A stretch of 59,160 nucleotides of DNA from Bifidobacteriaceae bacterium (GTDB lineage Bacteria; Actinomycetota; Actinomycetes; Actinomycetales; WQXJ01): contig JAITJZ010000104.1 in the NCBI GenBank assembly GCA_031278655.1, positions 1-59,160 on the forward strand, written 5' to 3'. The position numbers were made by a program, and so were the translations under genes. This document shows positions 11,501-19,165 of this stretch, piece by piece. How positions within the stretch are numbered: the stretch's first letter is position 1; each line of letters opens with the position of its first letter. The notes below the pieces were generated by a model. It had not been told where the DNA came from. It worked only from the letters and a program-made list of their open reading frames with translations, and searched no databases.

Positions 11501-14500
11501 CCGGCCGACTCCTACACTCTGCGCGCCACCGTCCGGTCGGCCTCCGGCATCCTGGTGCCGGACGCGCGGCTGCGGCTGACCGGACTGGACACCGACAACG
11601 TCTCGATCGTCGAGGCCGGTGGCGTCGACGGCGTGACCGGTCAACCGACATCGGGCAACTACGGCTTCCACATCTGGCGGCTGTATTCGGCCAAGGCCGG
11701 CGTTTACACCGGCGTGGTCGAGGTCAACACCGGCGGAGGCCGCTGGGCGGTCATCGACCCGGAGCCGTTCACGTTGCGTTTCGGTGCTGGTGCGGGTTTG
11801 GCTGGTGAGTCGTGGTTGATCGCGCCGGGGGGTGCGTCGACGGTTGGCGGTGATGGGTTGAAGGTCCGGGCGCATTTGCGGGACGCGAATCAGAATGATA
11901 TTGAGGCTGGTTCGGCTGTGTTCACGGTTCCGGATGGGTTGACCGCGGTTGTTGGTGGCAGTGAGGTGGTCGGTGGTGACGGTGTGACTGTCGCCGCGGC
12001 GATTTCGGCTGGTTATGCGGCGGTTGAGTATAAGACTGTTCGGGCTGGTGTTTACACGGTCGGCGCGTCGGTCGGTGGGTCTGGGATTTTGGTGGTCAAG
12101 GACGCTGAGGAGAAGAAGGTCGTGGGTGGTGACGGCCGGGTGTCTTTGAAGTTCGTGGCTGGCGCTGCGGTGGCTGGTTCTTCGGTTTTGAGTGTCCCGA
12201 CGGCGCGGGGTGGTGTTGCCAAGGTGGCTGATGGCCGGGCGGAACACCGTGCTGAGGTGTTGGTCAAGGATCAGCATGGCAACGCCAAGGCGGGCGTGTC
12301 GGTGATGTTCCGTCGGGCTTTGGCGGGCGGCGCGGTCGTTGAGCAGACCGCGACTTCGGGTTTGGACGGGATCGCGGTGTTGGAGTTCGCGTCGTCGCAG
12401 GCGGGGACGGTGACGGTGCGGGCTTATGTGGCGGGCGCCGAGGTGTCGGACTCGCCGCAGACGGCGCGGTTCGTGGCTGGGGAGTTCGACGGTTCGGTGA
12501 CGTTGGCGTCGTTCGAGGTCCAGAGCACCACGGCTTTGGCGACTGGGACGCAGGAGTTGTGGGCGCGGATGCGGGCGACTGACGCGTTGGGCAATCCGAT
12601 CAAGGGGGTCAGGCTTGGCTTCAGGGTGGCCGTGGGTGGTGACGGACCGGTCTTCACCCCGTTGGCGGATGGCCGTAAAGAGGTTTGGGAGGTTTCCGGG
12701 GACGACGGTTGGGCGCGGGTTCATCTGGTCTCGGAGTTCGAGGGTGTTTTCCCGGTGGTCGGTTTGTTGGAGACGGTCGTCGGTGGCGTCACGGAGGTCA
12801 GTGAGTCGGCGCCGCAGAAGGTGAAGTTCGCCAACGACGCGGCTGATCCGGTGAGGTCTTGGTTCACGGTGTCGCGGGACCCTGGTAATCAGGGCGATCC
12901 GGCGACGGCTGACGGGCGGGATTCTTACCGGGTGGTGGTGTCTTTGCGGAACGCCAGCGGTGATCCGTTGAACGGCGTCTCGGCTGAGGTCAAGGTGAAG
13001 GGGCCGGGTCGGTCTAGTTCGCACACGGTCACTTCTGAGCGTGTGGACGGTGTGTCTGGGACGGCGACTTATGAGTTGACGTCGTTGAAGTCGGGTCGTT
13101 TCGCGGTGTCGGTCGAGTTGGGCGGTGATCGGTTGTCTGTGGACGGGGCTGACGCTGACGCCGACGAGGCTTTCGCGGTGTTCGTGGCTGGGGCGGCGTC
13201 TGAGGGCCAGTCGAGGCTGGTCGGGCCTGAGACTGGTTCGGCCAAGGCTGACGGGCGTGAGCAGCAGGTCATCAAGGCGCAGGTCAGGGACGCGAACGAC
13301 AACCCGGTGGTGGACGCGGAGGTCGAGTTCGACGTCCCGGGTTTGGTGACGTGTGTCGACCCGTCTGGGGTGGGCCGGGTTGACGGGCCGGATCGGGTCG
13401 TGGCTCGGACCGACGCCGCGGGTGTGGCGGTGTTGCCGTTGGTGTCGAAGACGCGGGGTCGTTATGAGGTGACGGCGAAGGTCGGTGGCGAGTCGATCAC
13501 TCAGGGCAGCCCGGCGGTGGCGGTGTTCACGAACGCGGATGTGTCGGCTGGTCGTTCGGAGTTCACCATTCCGACGGCTGGGGAGGCGAAGACGGTGCGT
13601 TCGGAGTTCCACACCCCGACTGTCGCTTTGTTCGACGCTTCTGGCAATTCGTTTGTCGACGAGATCGTGTCGGTCGTTTTCCGTTGGCGTCTGGTCGGGG
13701 CGTCGTCGTGGGCTGGGTCTAGGACGGTGGCGTCGGCGGACGGCGTGGCGGTTTGGAGTGACTGGACGGTTGGTGTGGCTGGTGTTTACGAAGTCGCCGC
13801 GTTTATATCGTCTGGGCAGGTCGGTGGTGAGTTGTCGGCGCGGTTCAAGGCCGGTCCGGCGGTCGCGTCGGCCAGTCAGTTCACGAGTTCGGCGGGGACG
13901 CGGGTGTTGAACGACGGGGTCGCCGCCCACTTCGCGGAGGTTTTGGTGGTGGACGCGGCCGTGGCCGGCAATCCCGTGCCCGCGGCCGATGTCGAGTTCA
14001 CTGTCACCGGTGGCGCCAAGTTCGCGAACGGCGTCGGGCAGGGGCTGCAAACCGTGTCTGTGAAGACTTCTGACCTCGGGGTCGCCCGGGTCGAGATCGT
14101 TGACGCGGTCTCTGGTGGTGAGACGGTCACTGTCACCGCGGTTGTGGCTGGTGAGCAGGTCGGGACGGCGGGGTTGGAGTTCGGCCCGGACGCGCCCGAC
14201 GCCGCGCGGTCGAGTTGGGCGGTGGGGGCGACGACCGCTATTGGCGGGTCGCATCCGGCGGTGTTGGCTGACGGGGCTGACTCGTGGACGGCGAGTGTGC
14301 TGGTCAAAGACAAGAACGGGCAGGCTGTGGCGAACACGGAGGTCAAGTTCGACTTGCCTGGCGCGCTCAGGGCTGGCGAGCCGGGCCCGTACCGGACTGA
14401 CGCTTCTGGGCGGGTGGCTGTGACGTTGGTGTCTGAGAAGTCGGGCTCGTACCGGGTGCGGGCGTTGTTGGGCGCTGAGGCGATCGCTCCTGGGGTGTTG

Positions 14501-17500
14501 AGCGTTGATTTCGCGTCTGGCGCGGTCGACTCGTTGGTGTCGGCGTTGGAGGGTCCTGGCGCCACGGCGTTGGCGGACGGGAAGGCTTCGCTGGTGGTGC
14601 GCGCGCGTGTGCTGGACGCCAAGTCGAACCCGGTGTTGGGGGCGAAAGTCGCTTTCGACGTCCCCGAGGGGTTGACGGTGGTCGGCGGTGTTGACGGCCC
14701 GGCCGAGCATGTGGTCGAGGCCGGCGCCGGGGTGGCCGAGTTGGAGGTCGTCTCGACCACGGCCGCGGTTTATGAGGTGACCGCCCGGGCGCAGGGTCCC
14801 GGGGTTGGTGGTTGGGAGCCGATCGAGCTGAACTCGCCGGCTTTGGTGGAGTTCACGGCTGGCCCGGTCGACACCACCACTTCGCGTATATCGCGTAGTC
14901 CCGATGGTCCGCTGGTCGCGGGCGCGGAGGATGGTTATGAGGTTCTGGTCGAGTTGGTCGACGCGCATGGCAATCCGGTCAAGCAGTCCGGGTTGGCGGT
15001 GCAGTACGCGTTCTTCTTGGGTGGTCAGGTGGGCGACCCGGAGGCGTTTTGTCGGCAGGCGGCGGACGCCAACACCCAGTACCGTTCGGCTTTCACCGAC
15101 GCGGCGGGCCAGGCCCGGGTGCCGTTCACCTCGACGCGGGCGGGCGCTTGGCGTGGTTGCGCTTTCTACGCCGGCGACCGGATCGTGTCGGGCAGCCCGG
15201 TTGATTTGTCTTTCGATCCGGCTGGCGCGGACACGCGTTGGTCGGTGTTGGAGGTGTCGACGAACTTGGTGTTGGCCGATGGTTCGGCGGCGCATTACGC
15301 CAAGGCTGTGGTCAGCGACCAGCATGGCAACCCGATCGGTGGGGTGAAGGTTGATTTCGGGATCGATCCGGGTGTGGACTCGATCGCGGGGCCTTCGGTC
15401 AAGGGTTCGGACGAGACGACGGCCTCGGTGACGACTTGCGATCCGGCTGACAAGGCCGACGCGGCGGCTTATTGCGAGTCCGGTGGGGTTTTCCAGGCGG
15501 GTTTGGCGTTGGTCGAGTTCACTTCTTTGGAGCCGGGCGCTTTCGCGGTTTCGGCTTCGGTGGACGGCGGGGAGGTGGCCGGGTCGCCGAGTTATGTGTC
15601 GTTCAGCGCTGGGCCGGCGGACGCTTCGAAGGCGAACTGGCGGCTCGACCCGGACACGGCCGATCCGGTCGGTGGGGCTTCGGTGTCGGTTCCCGCGACT
15701 GGCGGGCCCGGCGATGTTTACAAGCTTGATTTGTGGGTGCGTTCCGGGTCGGGGTTGTTGGTCCCGGACGCGCGGGTGCGTTTGACCGGGTTGCCGGAAG
15801 AGGTCATCGCCGGGTCGGCGGGAGAGGGCCGGACTGGTTCGGCCGCTTCGGGGCGGATCGGCCAGTTCGCCTGGTCTTTGGGTTCGGCCAAGGCTGGCGC
15901 CTATGAGGGCCGTGTCCAAGTCTTCACACCCACCGGCTGGGAAAACGTCGGCGCCCCGTTCACGTTGCGTTTCGGTGCTGGTGACCCGGCGCCGGCTAAC
16001 TCCTGGCTGATCCAACCGGACACGCCGGCGCCGCTGGCCGACGGCATCTCGCCGCTAGTGGTGGCCGCCCGGGTGCTCGACGCGCAGTCGAACCCGGCCG
16101 AATCGGGGACAGTCGTCTTCGACATCCCGGCTGGGCTGCGGGCCACCTTCGGCGACAAGGTGGTCGACGGCCCCGGCTCGGCGCCGGTGGCGGTCAAGAG
16201 CGGCGGCGCGGCCGTCGCCATCACCACCATTCGGGCGGGCGATCACACGGTGACGGCGCAATTGGCCGGCGCGGGCGAGCTGACCACGGTCAAGGACGCC
16301 GCCGAAGCCACTGTGCTGCGCCAGGACGGCCAGGTGTTCTTGACGTTCGTGGCCGGCGGAGTGGCCGGTGAGGTCTCAGAGTTGTCGATGCCGACCGCCG
16401 GCGCCGCGGTGACTGTCGGCTCCGGTTCCACACACCGGGCCGAAGTGCTGGTAAGAGACGCCAACGGCAACGCCGTGGCGGGCCGGGCGGTGTCCTTCGA
16501 ATGGACCTGGGGGACGGCGGCGGCGCCCGGGAGCGGGGCTTGGACGCCGGTCGCGCCGGTCGACTCAGACCAGTCGGGGCAAGCGGTCTTCGACCTGGCC
16601 GCTCCCGCCAACCGGGCCGGTTGGGTCTGGGTCAGGGCCTTCGTGGGCCTGGCCGGCGGCGGCCGGGTGGCCGTTGGCGCGGTCCAGACCAGCCCGGTCG
16701 CGGCCGCTCAGACCACCTTGCGAGCCGAGTTCGCGCCGGCCGACGTTGACGAGGCGCTGACCAGGGCCTCCTTCGAGGCCTACGGAGCCGCCGTCCTGAA
16801 CGACGCGGTCTCCCGATCCTGGGCACGGGTGTTGGTGGCCGACCGCCACGGCAATGCCGTGCCCGGCGCCAAGGTCACCTTCGCCCTGCCGGCGAGTGTG
16901 CCCGAGGCGGCTGGGACGCCGCAGTTCCTGGGCGGGGCGCCCGGGGCCAAGGTGATCGAGGTCACCACCTGCGGCGACTTGGCTGACGGCGGAGACGAAT
17001 CGGCGCCCGAATGCCTCAAGAACGGCGTCCACACGCCGGGCCTGGCGACGGCCTGGATCGTCTCGGAGTTCGAAGGCGAATTCACGGTCTCCGCCCGCGT
17101 GGACACTGCCGGCGGACCGGTCGAGGCTGGGTCCGGTTCGGTCAAGTTCGCGGCCGGGGCGGCAGCGGCCAGGGCGTCGTGGTTCACGCTGACCAGGACC
17201 GACTCGTCGGCGCGAGCGGTGCGGGCCAACGGCCAGGACTCATACAAGCTCGAAATCACCGTCATGAACGGCGGCCAAGGAGCCGCTTGGCTGCCGGTGT
17301 CCGGGGCCTGTGTGGCCCCTGACCTGCCCGCCGGCCTGGTCATCAAGGACACCCGGCCGTCCGGCGGGGACTGCGGCCCAGGCGAGTTCGCGTCCGGCGT
17401 CGACGGCAAGGTGACGTTGGCGGTGGCGTCGAACGTGGCCGGCAGCCACCCGGTCGGCGCCAGCATCGGCGGCGAAGCCGTGCCGACTGAGGCCGCGGGC

Positions 17501-19012
17501 TCGGTCCACCGCCGCCAGGCGGTCTTCGCCGGAGGCAGCGCCGCCGGCGGGGCGTCCGAGTTGACCAGCCCCGACGGGCCGGTCCGCGCCGACGACCCGG
17601 CCGGCCAAGTGGTCACCCTGACCATCCGCGACAGCGCTGGGAACCTGGCCTCATGCTTCGACGCCGCCGGCGATCCGGCTGGCTGCAAGGCCTGGCTGAC
17701 GGTGCCCGCCGGGACCTGGGTCGGCGCGGGCGCCTCGAAGGTGGAGGGGCCGGCCGTGGTAGCGGCCGTGGCCGGGGTGGTCGACCACGACGCCGGCCTG
17801 GGGCCGGACGCCGGGCTCGCCCGTGTGGTCTATCGCGGCCTCGAGGGCTCTTATGCGGTCACAGCCAAAGTCGAAGGCCCCGACGGGATCGCCGCTGATG
17901 TCATCGTGGCCGACGGGGTGGCCGCGGTGGGCGCTCCAGGCGCGGCCCACCTGACGCTGACGGACGCGACCGCGCCCGCCCGCCCGGCCGTCAACCCGTC
18001 CGCGGGGGCGTCGGTTTCCGGCCGTGTGGCCGATCCGGACCTGGCCGACGCGGCCAAGGGCGAGCTGACGGCCGTGGTCAAGGACCGCGATGGGGCCGTG
18101 GTGGCGACCTGCCGGGTGGCCGGCGACGGATCCTTCGCCTGCGCGGTCGTTCCGGCGCTGGCGGACGGCGCGCTGGCGCGGGTCCATGTGGTCGACGCCG
18201 CCGCCAACGTCTCCGAGGCGGCCGAGACGGTTGTCTCCACGCGCTTGCCGCAGGTTCCGCAAATCGACCCGAGCGACGGCTCCGAGGTGACTGGTGTGGC
18301 CGACACTCCCGGCGACACTGTTGTGGTCAAGGACGCCGAGGGCGAGGTCCTCTGTCAAACCACCGCCAGCGCCGACAAGACTTGGGCTTGCGAACTCAAA
18401 CCAGCCGCCTCGGAGGGAGACTCCGTGACGGTGGTGGTGACGGCGCCGACCGGACAGGAGACGGAGCGCCCCTGGCGCGTCGGGGTGCCTCGCATCACTG
18501 TGTCCGCCAGCGATGCGCTGGCCGGTGGCCCGCAGGCGGCCCTGGGCGTCAACTTCCAGCCCGGGGAGGCGGTGGCGGCCTGGTCGGGTCCGTCCGGCGC
18601 GGCCCCCTCTGGCGGCTCGTCAGCGGACGCCGCCTCGGTTATGGCCGCCGGCGCCACGCCGGCCGGCGGCGCCGAGGTGGGCGAGGCGCTGGCAGACGAA
18701 TCGGGTCGCGTCCAGTTCGATTGGGCGGTGGCGTCCGAGGCCCTGGCCGGGGTTCACACGGTGGTGTTGACCGGTCCCCTGTCCGGGGTCCACACGGCTG
18801 ACTTCAACGTCAGCAGCCCCGAGGCCCCCGAGCCGGAGGCTCCCAAACCGGAGGCCCCGCGCCAGCCGGCCGCCCCGCCGCCGCCCGCCGCCCGCTGGCT
18901 GCCCTTCACCGGCGCCGCCAACCTGATCGGCATTCTGGGCATAGCCCTGGGTCTAGCTCTGGCCGGCTGCCTGCTAGTGGCCGCCCGCCGCCGCCAAGAC
19001 CGCCCCTCCTAG
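2531..19012 (+). CDS. giant secreted LPxTG-anchored multi-Ig-domain surface protein (invasin/adhesin-like)
   Basis: A 5,493-residue predicted cell-wall protein. AAGGAG lies 7 nt before ATG 2531. A long signal peptide (about residues 1-52) is followed by a propeller-like region of unknown family (about 55-390), an SdrD/Cna-B-like module starting near 393 (TGTIYNDANGNGVIDRG, a Ca-binding-type DxNxNG loop), and a GEVED-type module (SWGDAPDGYK near 562 to GEIEDYRLG near 750). More than 30 Ig-like domains of the Big_1/invasin type follow, each with a core such as V.V.DA.GNPV and an AG linker. From residue 1677 they form a 12-domain superunit, present as A (1677-3084), B (3085-4481) and a partial C (4482 to about 5145). 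The end has two further Ig-like modules, a Pro-rich spacer, LPFTG, a hydrophobic helix and a basic tail, so a sortase should anchor it to peptidoglycan. Function is inferred as adhesion or cell-surface extension; the ligand is unknown. Block B has foreign-looking codon usage. A hairpin follows directly. Confidence 0.9.
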   Translation: MSAVRAQVESRSRKENLKRRARQVVALAAVAATGLGGLVVAQTTMGVSSAEAVNIYAPWDGQFREEYLWHQAANDNLGSTWASAWLDPSWLEPATWRAPEKVAYLAGKVDGAAATHGTITIATGPALYKARGDKTNGMIGIDVTYGKTILFQPDTSSPTPKVDAIAYQPLTKAAVAEGASKTACYQAGAQSAAINQENGYLYASSWGGMELSGTSLVGTAKLGIFELGWQEGATLQPMTCLAGVNEITGAHGKTLNQQWLEATGLRGPNVNWVMSDDVVVDLQGDFYIMMTGGPERHALVRVDVPKKPDGSPDPTNVIWEYTIVKTFTQEANPRATAISGMALMDGALYTIDQSSPSVVRRWDLMTEQVTRLGKMKDSTAKYQDLAGGQAAATVTGTIYNDANGNGVIDRGESGVGGVKVEIWQGDAASGSTSWTKRITVPTDSDGRYSTLLNAKDREYLVRPIRPSIGDAAARQTYASAGRESDDDGLTNLVRPYCSSDAGDYQLHSGSGSCWGARLDGADPESTTNPLDPAAGAGIVTNVEARTAKARIVADFGITTAASWGDAPDGYKTTNAAQGPYANPTRAGRPYLHLGAAAGVYPDGAPGAGADAHSADDGLELAPKGAGGAPDASAWQSAQGQLMASGQTYAFRAKANVPAELNAAARVKAWITAVEGGKAAATMAEPLLGGGGCSAVPDQEGYVQCDYAPRNPSPTGDVTPLYARARVSTDDAMTAVSRGSGSGSAPWVPLGEIEDYRLGLANGVLRLQARSLGGAAANVSLSLDAANISTVAPSSATDTVLTKADGSFQAGASGHALKSLSQGVSITTAAVGAVGATGVNGWRLADRQQGGQSQDSYCFDSLSGARLDAQVDQAAGSLTLAAPAVGVLPADVTCRLTYAPEADYLKSSVTADPSSNQDPADRLTVPLGSSTVSVEALGVVVDADGQEQTRPAAGAEVELALAPLGAEPADGARLESSSDDGASWIAQGQALTCVLDSAGGCDQDVRVIASAPGGYGLSARLAGRHLTNKATGEGTDTSPVEIWFKAGAPASGEIALDDTKDRAANHGQVDPADSYRLDIWVRDGQGNGVTGLADANFTKSCVTGQRSINCPPASGVVFGNVTEDPAEDGHYSVTVGATKAGEKRLAISVAGVSGKLGQKGNPSVKHVTATFTAMAEASAAESSFVITSTEPRIASASNPDDPQRYHLGRVVLKDANGNPISAAKLTWADTEPAAANVEIAESGQAGVYDVKIWSPTPGVFQGKRIAFNSGTASAVILTQAETFVFVADQPDQTASDMEITTTPGQLANRNDPKAKAETWGRQTITVTLADAGGNPYRGAAGRLFASAPAAGVEGVRYADPAGIGEGGFACAAPAGADGCEAGVYQLEVYAARAGAKQITVTFTPEEGEAFDVREKSTGLGHVTALFVTPPAAPGESVFVLGDSKEHQGETDPQDNWDDPADQPDGGDSVAHETSMAFHPGVRVWDAGRNNPIGGARVTLTLTDQADPAAGACPAVFEDNQSRSIELRTSATGKASAAVNSAQAGVCVITATLATNAGQAEVPGSPKVLTWIDSEVDAAASSFTVSADSVVADGRDRGEVSARLVGAGGDPVVQAADTIKASATSDAGLTFSKFKHVSDGVYTATFTGVKSGDKAVTVEVAGEPVAVESGGNGFARMIAGAPAATTSWLVEPGETGRADGLTSLPVKVRAFDALGNPATTGVIEFTIPEGTAATAVGAGVGVTGGGGETGAGAGTGVGLESAPAPVAGPGQVTAPVENGWARIDLTSTKAATHIVTASLAGQAVTVVKDAAEQTQVGADGRAKAVFSAAAASSDQSVLTIPTAGVDGLTTKLVGGAEKHTAEVAVTDANSNPVAAGAAAVVFRWSYTDNQGNPRSDSSQPVATDANGVASYSFGSLSASVWTIEARIVGATKDVQGSPKTAAFAHGELDAHATLGSFTVDSTVKKADGVAWAAAKMRALDQHGNPIKDVDLGFLLDYQTKNGPRFADAATGLKTATALSGDDGWARGRIYSLWPGDFDVKGSLGQVTTTALQVHFSNAAAEPATSSFKVAPAPGNASTEKVVADGVESYIATVTLRDAAGTPLNDAGATVHMTPRNIPGAKESEHNIVSGQLGQGQAQVSLTTSKAGLWDVTVKIGNDLVGTEADSQVKVQTIEFVAGPPSVDGADSRLIAPVRSAKADGQETQVVRAEIRDAFGNPVLGQAVVFAVPADTKIKLEDGSLVAGPTFETVTADGAGGLPAGVAELALVSTKTGQRAVTATVAGEDIRAGSPAQVTFVNADLSAARSEFDIPTATSSKTVVTEFHTPRVTLRDASGNLYTPAALVQFHYRLSGAADWQAGPAVTAKDGVALWKDFTVSVAGVYEVRASLTVGQVPDSDTTRQATFRAGPANAANSSLTTSSGSVLPNGKDTHSATVTVRDALGNPVTGETVSFGLADSGPAFFVGACQEHSCALKTSDKGQATALVASSASVTAQVTAALTSGPIASAGLLFAAGAPDAAKSSWTIAPQTAQVADGKPAFTASVQVNDANGLGKADARVDFDVPTAVAITEPGPYQTDGQGRLTVHLTATAAGVYTVNALLGATPIPEADQSIIFTAGAISGAAGDTYLTAPASPATADGASQQVVTATVRDVFLNPVADAAVRFAVPDGTSLAGGGKAEVKTDARGQARLALVSTRAGGYDVTAEARLGEADSWTAITGGSPARVVFTAGTASLTESWLSKDQDGPLTADGAAHYTLSVSLKDKHGNPVKVADTAVEVTLRLIGAGGAPVAGLPAEVKHLATDADGVAQVEFATTRAGLWRAQATIGAGQITGGSPLQLAFEAGAPTAASSRLQTTGNTVLANGAAEHSAWVIVRDANSNPVAGQAVQFVIDQGADGVAGPTLAPADGLVTSCDAAADDAPEWCDQDGLALVTITSKEPGSFNVSATLGGDAVADSPGQVSFDAGWPDKGKSQWTLSPDTVASPGVSVTASGDPADSYTLRATVRSASGILVPDARLRLTGLDTDNVSIVEAGGVDGVTGQPTSGNYGFHIWRLYSAKAGVYTGVVEVNTGGGRWAVIDPEPFTLRFGAGAGLAGESWLIAPGGASTVGGDGLKVRAHLRDANQNDIEAGSAVFTVPDGLTAVVGGSEVVGGDGVTVAAAISAGYAAVEYKTVRAGVYTVGASVGGSGILVVKDAEEKKVVGGDGRVSLKFVAGAAVAGSSVLSVPTARGGVAKVADGRAEHRAEVLVKDQHGNAKAGVSVMFRRALAGGAVVEQTATSGLDGIAVLEFASSQAGTVTVRAYVAGAEVSDSPQTARFVAGEFDGSVTLASFEVQSTTALATGTQELWARMRATDALGNPIKGVRLGFRVAVGGDGPVFTPLADGRKEVWEVSGDDGWARVHLVSEFEGVFPVVGLLETVVGGVTEVSESAPQKVKFANDAADPVRSWFTVSRDPGNQGDPATADGRDSYRVVVSLRNASGDPLNGVSAEVKVKGPGRSSSHTVTSERVDGVSGTATYELTSLKSGRFAVSVELGGDRLSVDGADADADEAFAVFVAGAASEGQSRLVGPETGSAKADGREQQVIKAQVRDANDNPVVDAEVEFDVPGLVTCVDPSGVGRVDGPDRVVARTDAAGVAVLPLVSKTRGRYEVTAKVGGESITQGSPAVAVFTNADVSAGRSEFTIPTAGEAKTVRSEFHTPTVALFDASGNSFVDEIVSVVFRWRLVGASSWAGSRTVASADGVAVWSDWTVGVAGVYEVAAFISSGQVGGELSARFKAGPAVASASQFTSSAGTRVLNDGVAAHFAEVLVVDAAVAGNPVPAADVEFTVTGGAKFANGVGQGLQTVSVKTSDLGVARVEIVDAVSGGETVTVTAVVAGEQVGTAGLEFGPDAPDAARSSWAVGATTAIGGSHPAVLADGADSWTASVLVKDKNGQAVANTEVKFDLPGALRAGEPGPYRTDASGRVAVTLVSEKSGSYRVRALLGAEAIAPGVLSVDFASGAVDSLVSALEGPGATALADGKASLVVRARVLDAKSNPVLGAKVAFDVPEGLTVVGGVDGPAEHVVEAGAGVAELEVVSTTAAVYEVTARAQGPGVGGWEPIELNSPALVEFTAGPVDTTTSRISRSPDGPLVAGAEDGYEVLVELVDAHGNPVKQSGLAVQYAFFLGGQVGDPEAFCRQAADANTQYRSAFTDAAGQARVPFTSTRAGAWRGCAFYAGDRIVSGSPVDLSFDPAGADTRWSVLEVSTNLVLADGSAAHYAKAVVSDQHGNPIGGVKVDFGIDPGVDSIAGPSVKGSDETTASVTTCDPADKADAAAYCESGGVFQAGLALVEFTSLEPGAFAVSASVDGGEVAGSPSYVSFSAGPADASKANWRLDPDTADPVGGASVSVPATGGPGDVYKLDLWVRSGSGLLVPDARVRLTGLPEEVIAGSAGEGRTGSAASGRIGQFAWSLGSAKAGAYEGRVQVFTPTGWENVGAPFTLRFGAGDPAPANSWLIQPDTPAPLADGISPLVVAARVLDAQSNPAESGTVVFDIPAGLRATFGDKVVDGPGSAPVAVKSGGAAVAITTIRAGDHTVTAQLAGAGELTTVKDAAEATVLRQDGQVFLTFVAGGVAGEVSELSMPTAGAAVTVGSGSTHRAEVLVRDANGNAVAGRAVSFEWTWGTAAAPGSGAWTPVAPVDSDQSGQAVFDLAAPANRAGWVWVRAFVGLAGGGRVAVGAVQTSPVAAAQTTLRAEFAPADVDEALTRASFEAYGAAVLNDAVSRSWARVLVADRHGNAVPGAKVTFALPASVPEAAGTPQFLGGAPGAKVIEVTTCGDLADGGDESAPECLKNGVHTPGLATAWIVSEFEGEFTVSARVDTAGGPVEAGSGSVKFAAGAAAARASWFTLTRTDSSARAVRANGQDSYKLEITVMNGGQGAAWLPVSGACVAPDLPAGLVIKDTRPSGGDCGPGEFASGVDGKVTLAVASNVAGSHPVGASIGGEAVPTEAAGSVHRRQAVFAGGSAAGGASELTSPDGPVRADDPAGQVVTLTIRDSAGNLASCFDAAGDPAGCKAWLTVPAGTWVGAGASKVEGPAVVAAVAGVVDHDAGLGPDAGLARVVYRGLEGSYAVTAKVEGPDGIAADVIVADGVAAVGAPGAAHLTLTDATAPARPAVNPSAGASVSGRVADPDLADAAKGELTAVVKDRDGAVVATCRVAGDGSFACAVVPALADGALARVHVVDAAANVSEAAETVVSTRLPQVPQIDPSDGSEVTGVADTPGDTVVVKDAEGEVLCQTTASADKTWACELKPAASEGDSVTVVVTAPTGQETERPWRVGVPRITVSASDALAGGPQAALGVNFQPGEAVAAWSGPSGAAPSGGSSADAASVMAAGATPAGGAEVGEALADESGRVQFDWAVASEALAGVHTVVLTGPLSGVHTADFNVSSPEAPEPEAPKPEAPRQPAAPPPPAARWLPFTGAANLIGILGIALGLALAGCLLVAARRRQDRPS
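7559..11782 (+). repeat. superrepeat block A: 12 Ig-like domains
   Basis: First copy of a 12-domain unit inside the giant surface gene. It runs from the domain with TTSWLVEP (Trp codon 7586) to the domain ending GILVPDARLRLTGL and PFTLRFGAG. The domains appear in the same order in block B and have recognisable partners, for example LTIPTAG with LSVPTAR, RSEFDIPTA with RSEFTIPTA, and SQWTLSPDT with ANWRLDPDT. The Trp-to-Trp period to block B is 4,227 bp (1,409 codons). The first domain carries a Gly-rich insert near 7740-7800 that B lacks. Codons are mostly GGC, GTC and CTG, as in flanking genes. Confidence 0.85.
11765..11792 (+). repeat. 28-bp direct repeat at the left junction of block B
   Basis: The 28 bases beginning CCGTTCACGTTGCGTTTCGG recur exactly at 15956-15983, 4,191 bp away and in the same reading frame (encoding PFTLRFGAG). 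This copy sits where codon usage switches. Identity across a stretch with free third positions, between otherwise diverged domains, suggests a recombination joint or local gene conversion. Confidence 0.9.
11783..15973 (+). repeat. superrepeat block B: 12 Ig-like domains with divergent codon usage
   Basis: Second copy of the 12-domain unit. Its Trp landmark is at 11813 and the next is at 16004, a period of 4,191 bp (1,397 codons, in frame). The order of domains matches block A, but protein identity by eye is only moderate. Codon choice changes abruptly near 11765 to GGT, GTT, TTG and TCG-rich usage, and returns to GGC/GTC/CTG usage between about 15890 and 15985. This points to a separate origin for B rather than a recent tandem duplication of A. 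Confidence 0.85.
15956..15983 (+). repeat. 28-bp direct repeat at the right junction of block B
   Basis: An exact copy of 11765-11792. It lies at the return from GGT/TTG-rich to GGC/CTG-rich codon usage and marks the B/C boundary of the domain array. Confidence 0.9.
15974..17965 (+). repeat. superrepeat block C: partial copy (about 5 Ig-like domains)
   Basis: A third, shortened copy. It matches the first five domains of blocks A and B in order: NSWLIQPDT, LSMPTAG, LTRASFEAYG, ASWFTLTRTD and ASELTSPDGPVRAD. It then leaves the pattern for a different Ig-like type beginning RPAVNPSAGASVSG near 17990. Codon use is again like block A. The array may have lost the remaining seven domains or never had them. 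Confidence 0.75.
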
Positions 19013-19019
19013 CGCCGAC

Positions 19020-19054
19020 CCCCGGAACACGGTTCCAAGCGCCGTGTTCCGGGG
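19020..19054 (+). terminator. hairpin after the giant surface protein gene
   Basis: A perfect 13-bp inverted repeat: CCCCGGAACACGG at 19020-19032 and CCGTGTTCCGGGG at 19042-19054, with a 9-nt loop. It starts 8 bases after the TAG stop. There is no U tract, which is common in high-GC actinobacteria. It separates the surface gene from dnaX. Confidence 0.75.
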
Positions 19055-19165
19055 ACCGGTCGGTGCGCGCCGCCTGCCGCAGCCGGCGCTGGGCGCGGGG
19101 TCAGCTCTCACGCCGCTGCCGTCGGGCGGCGCTGGGGGAGCGCGCGCGGTGTCGGTGGTGCGTCG

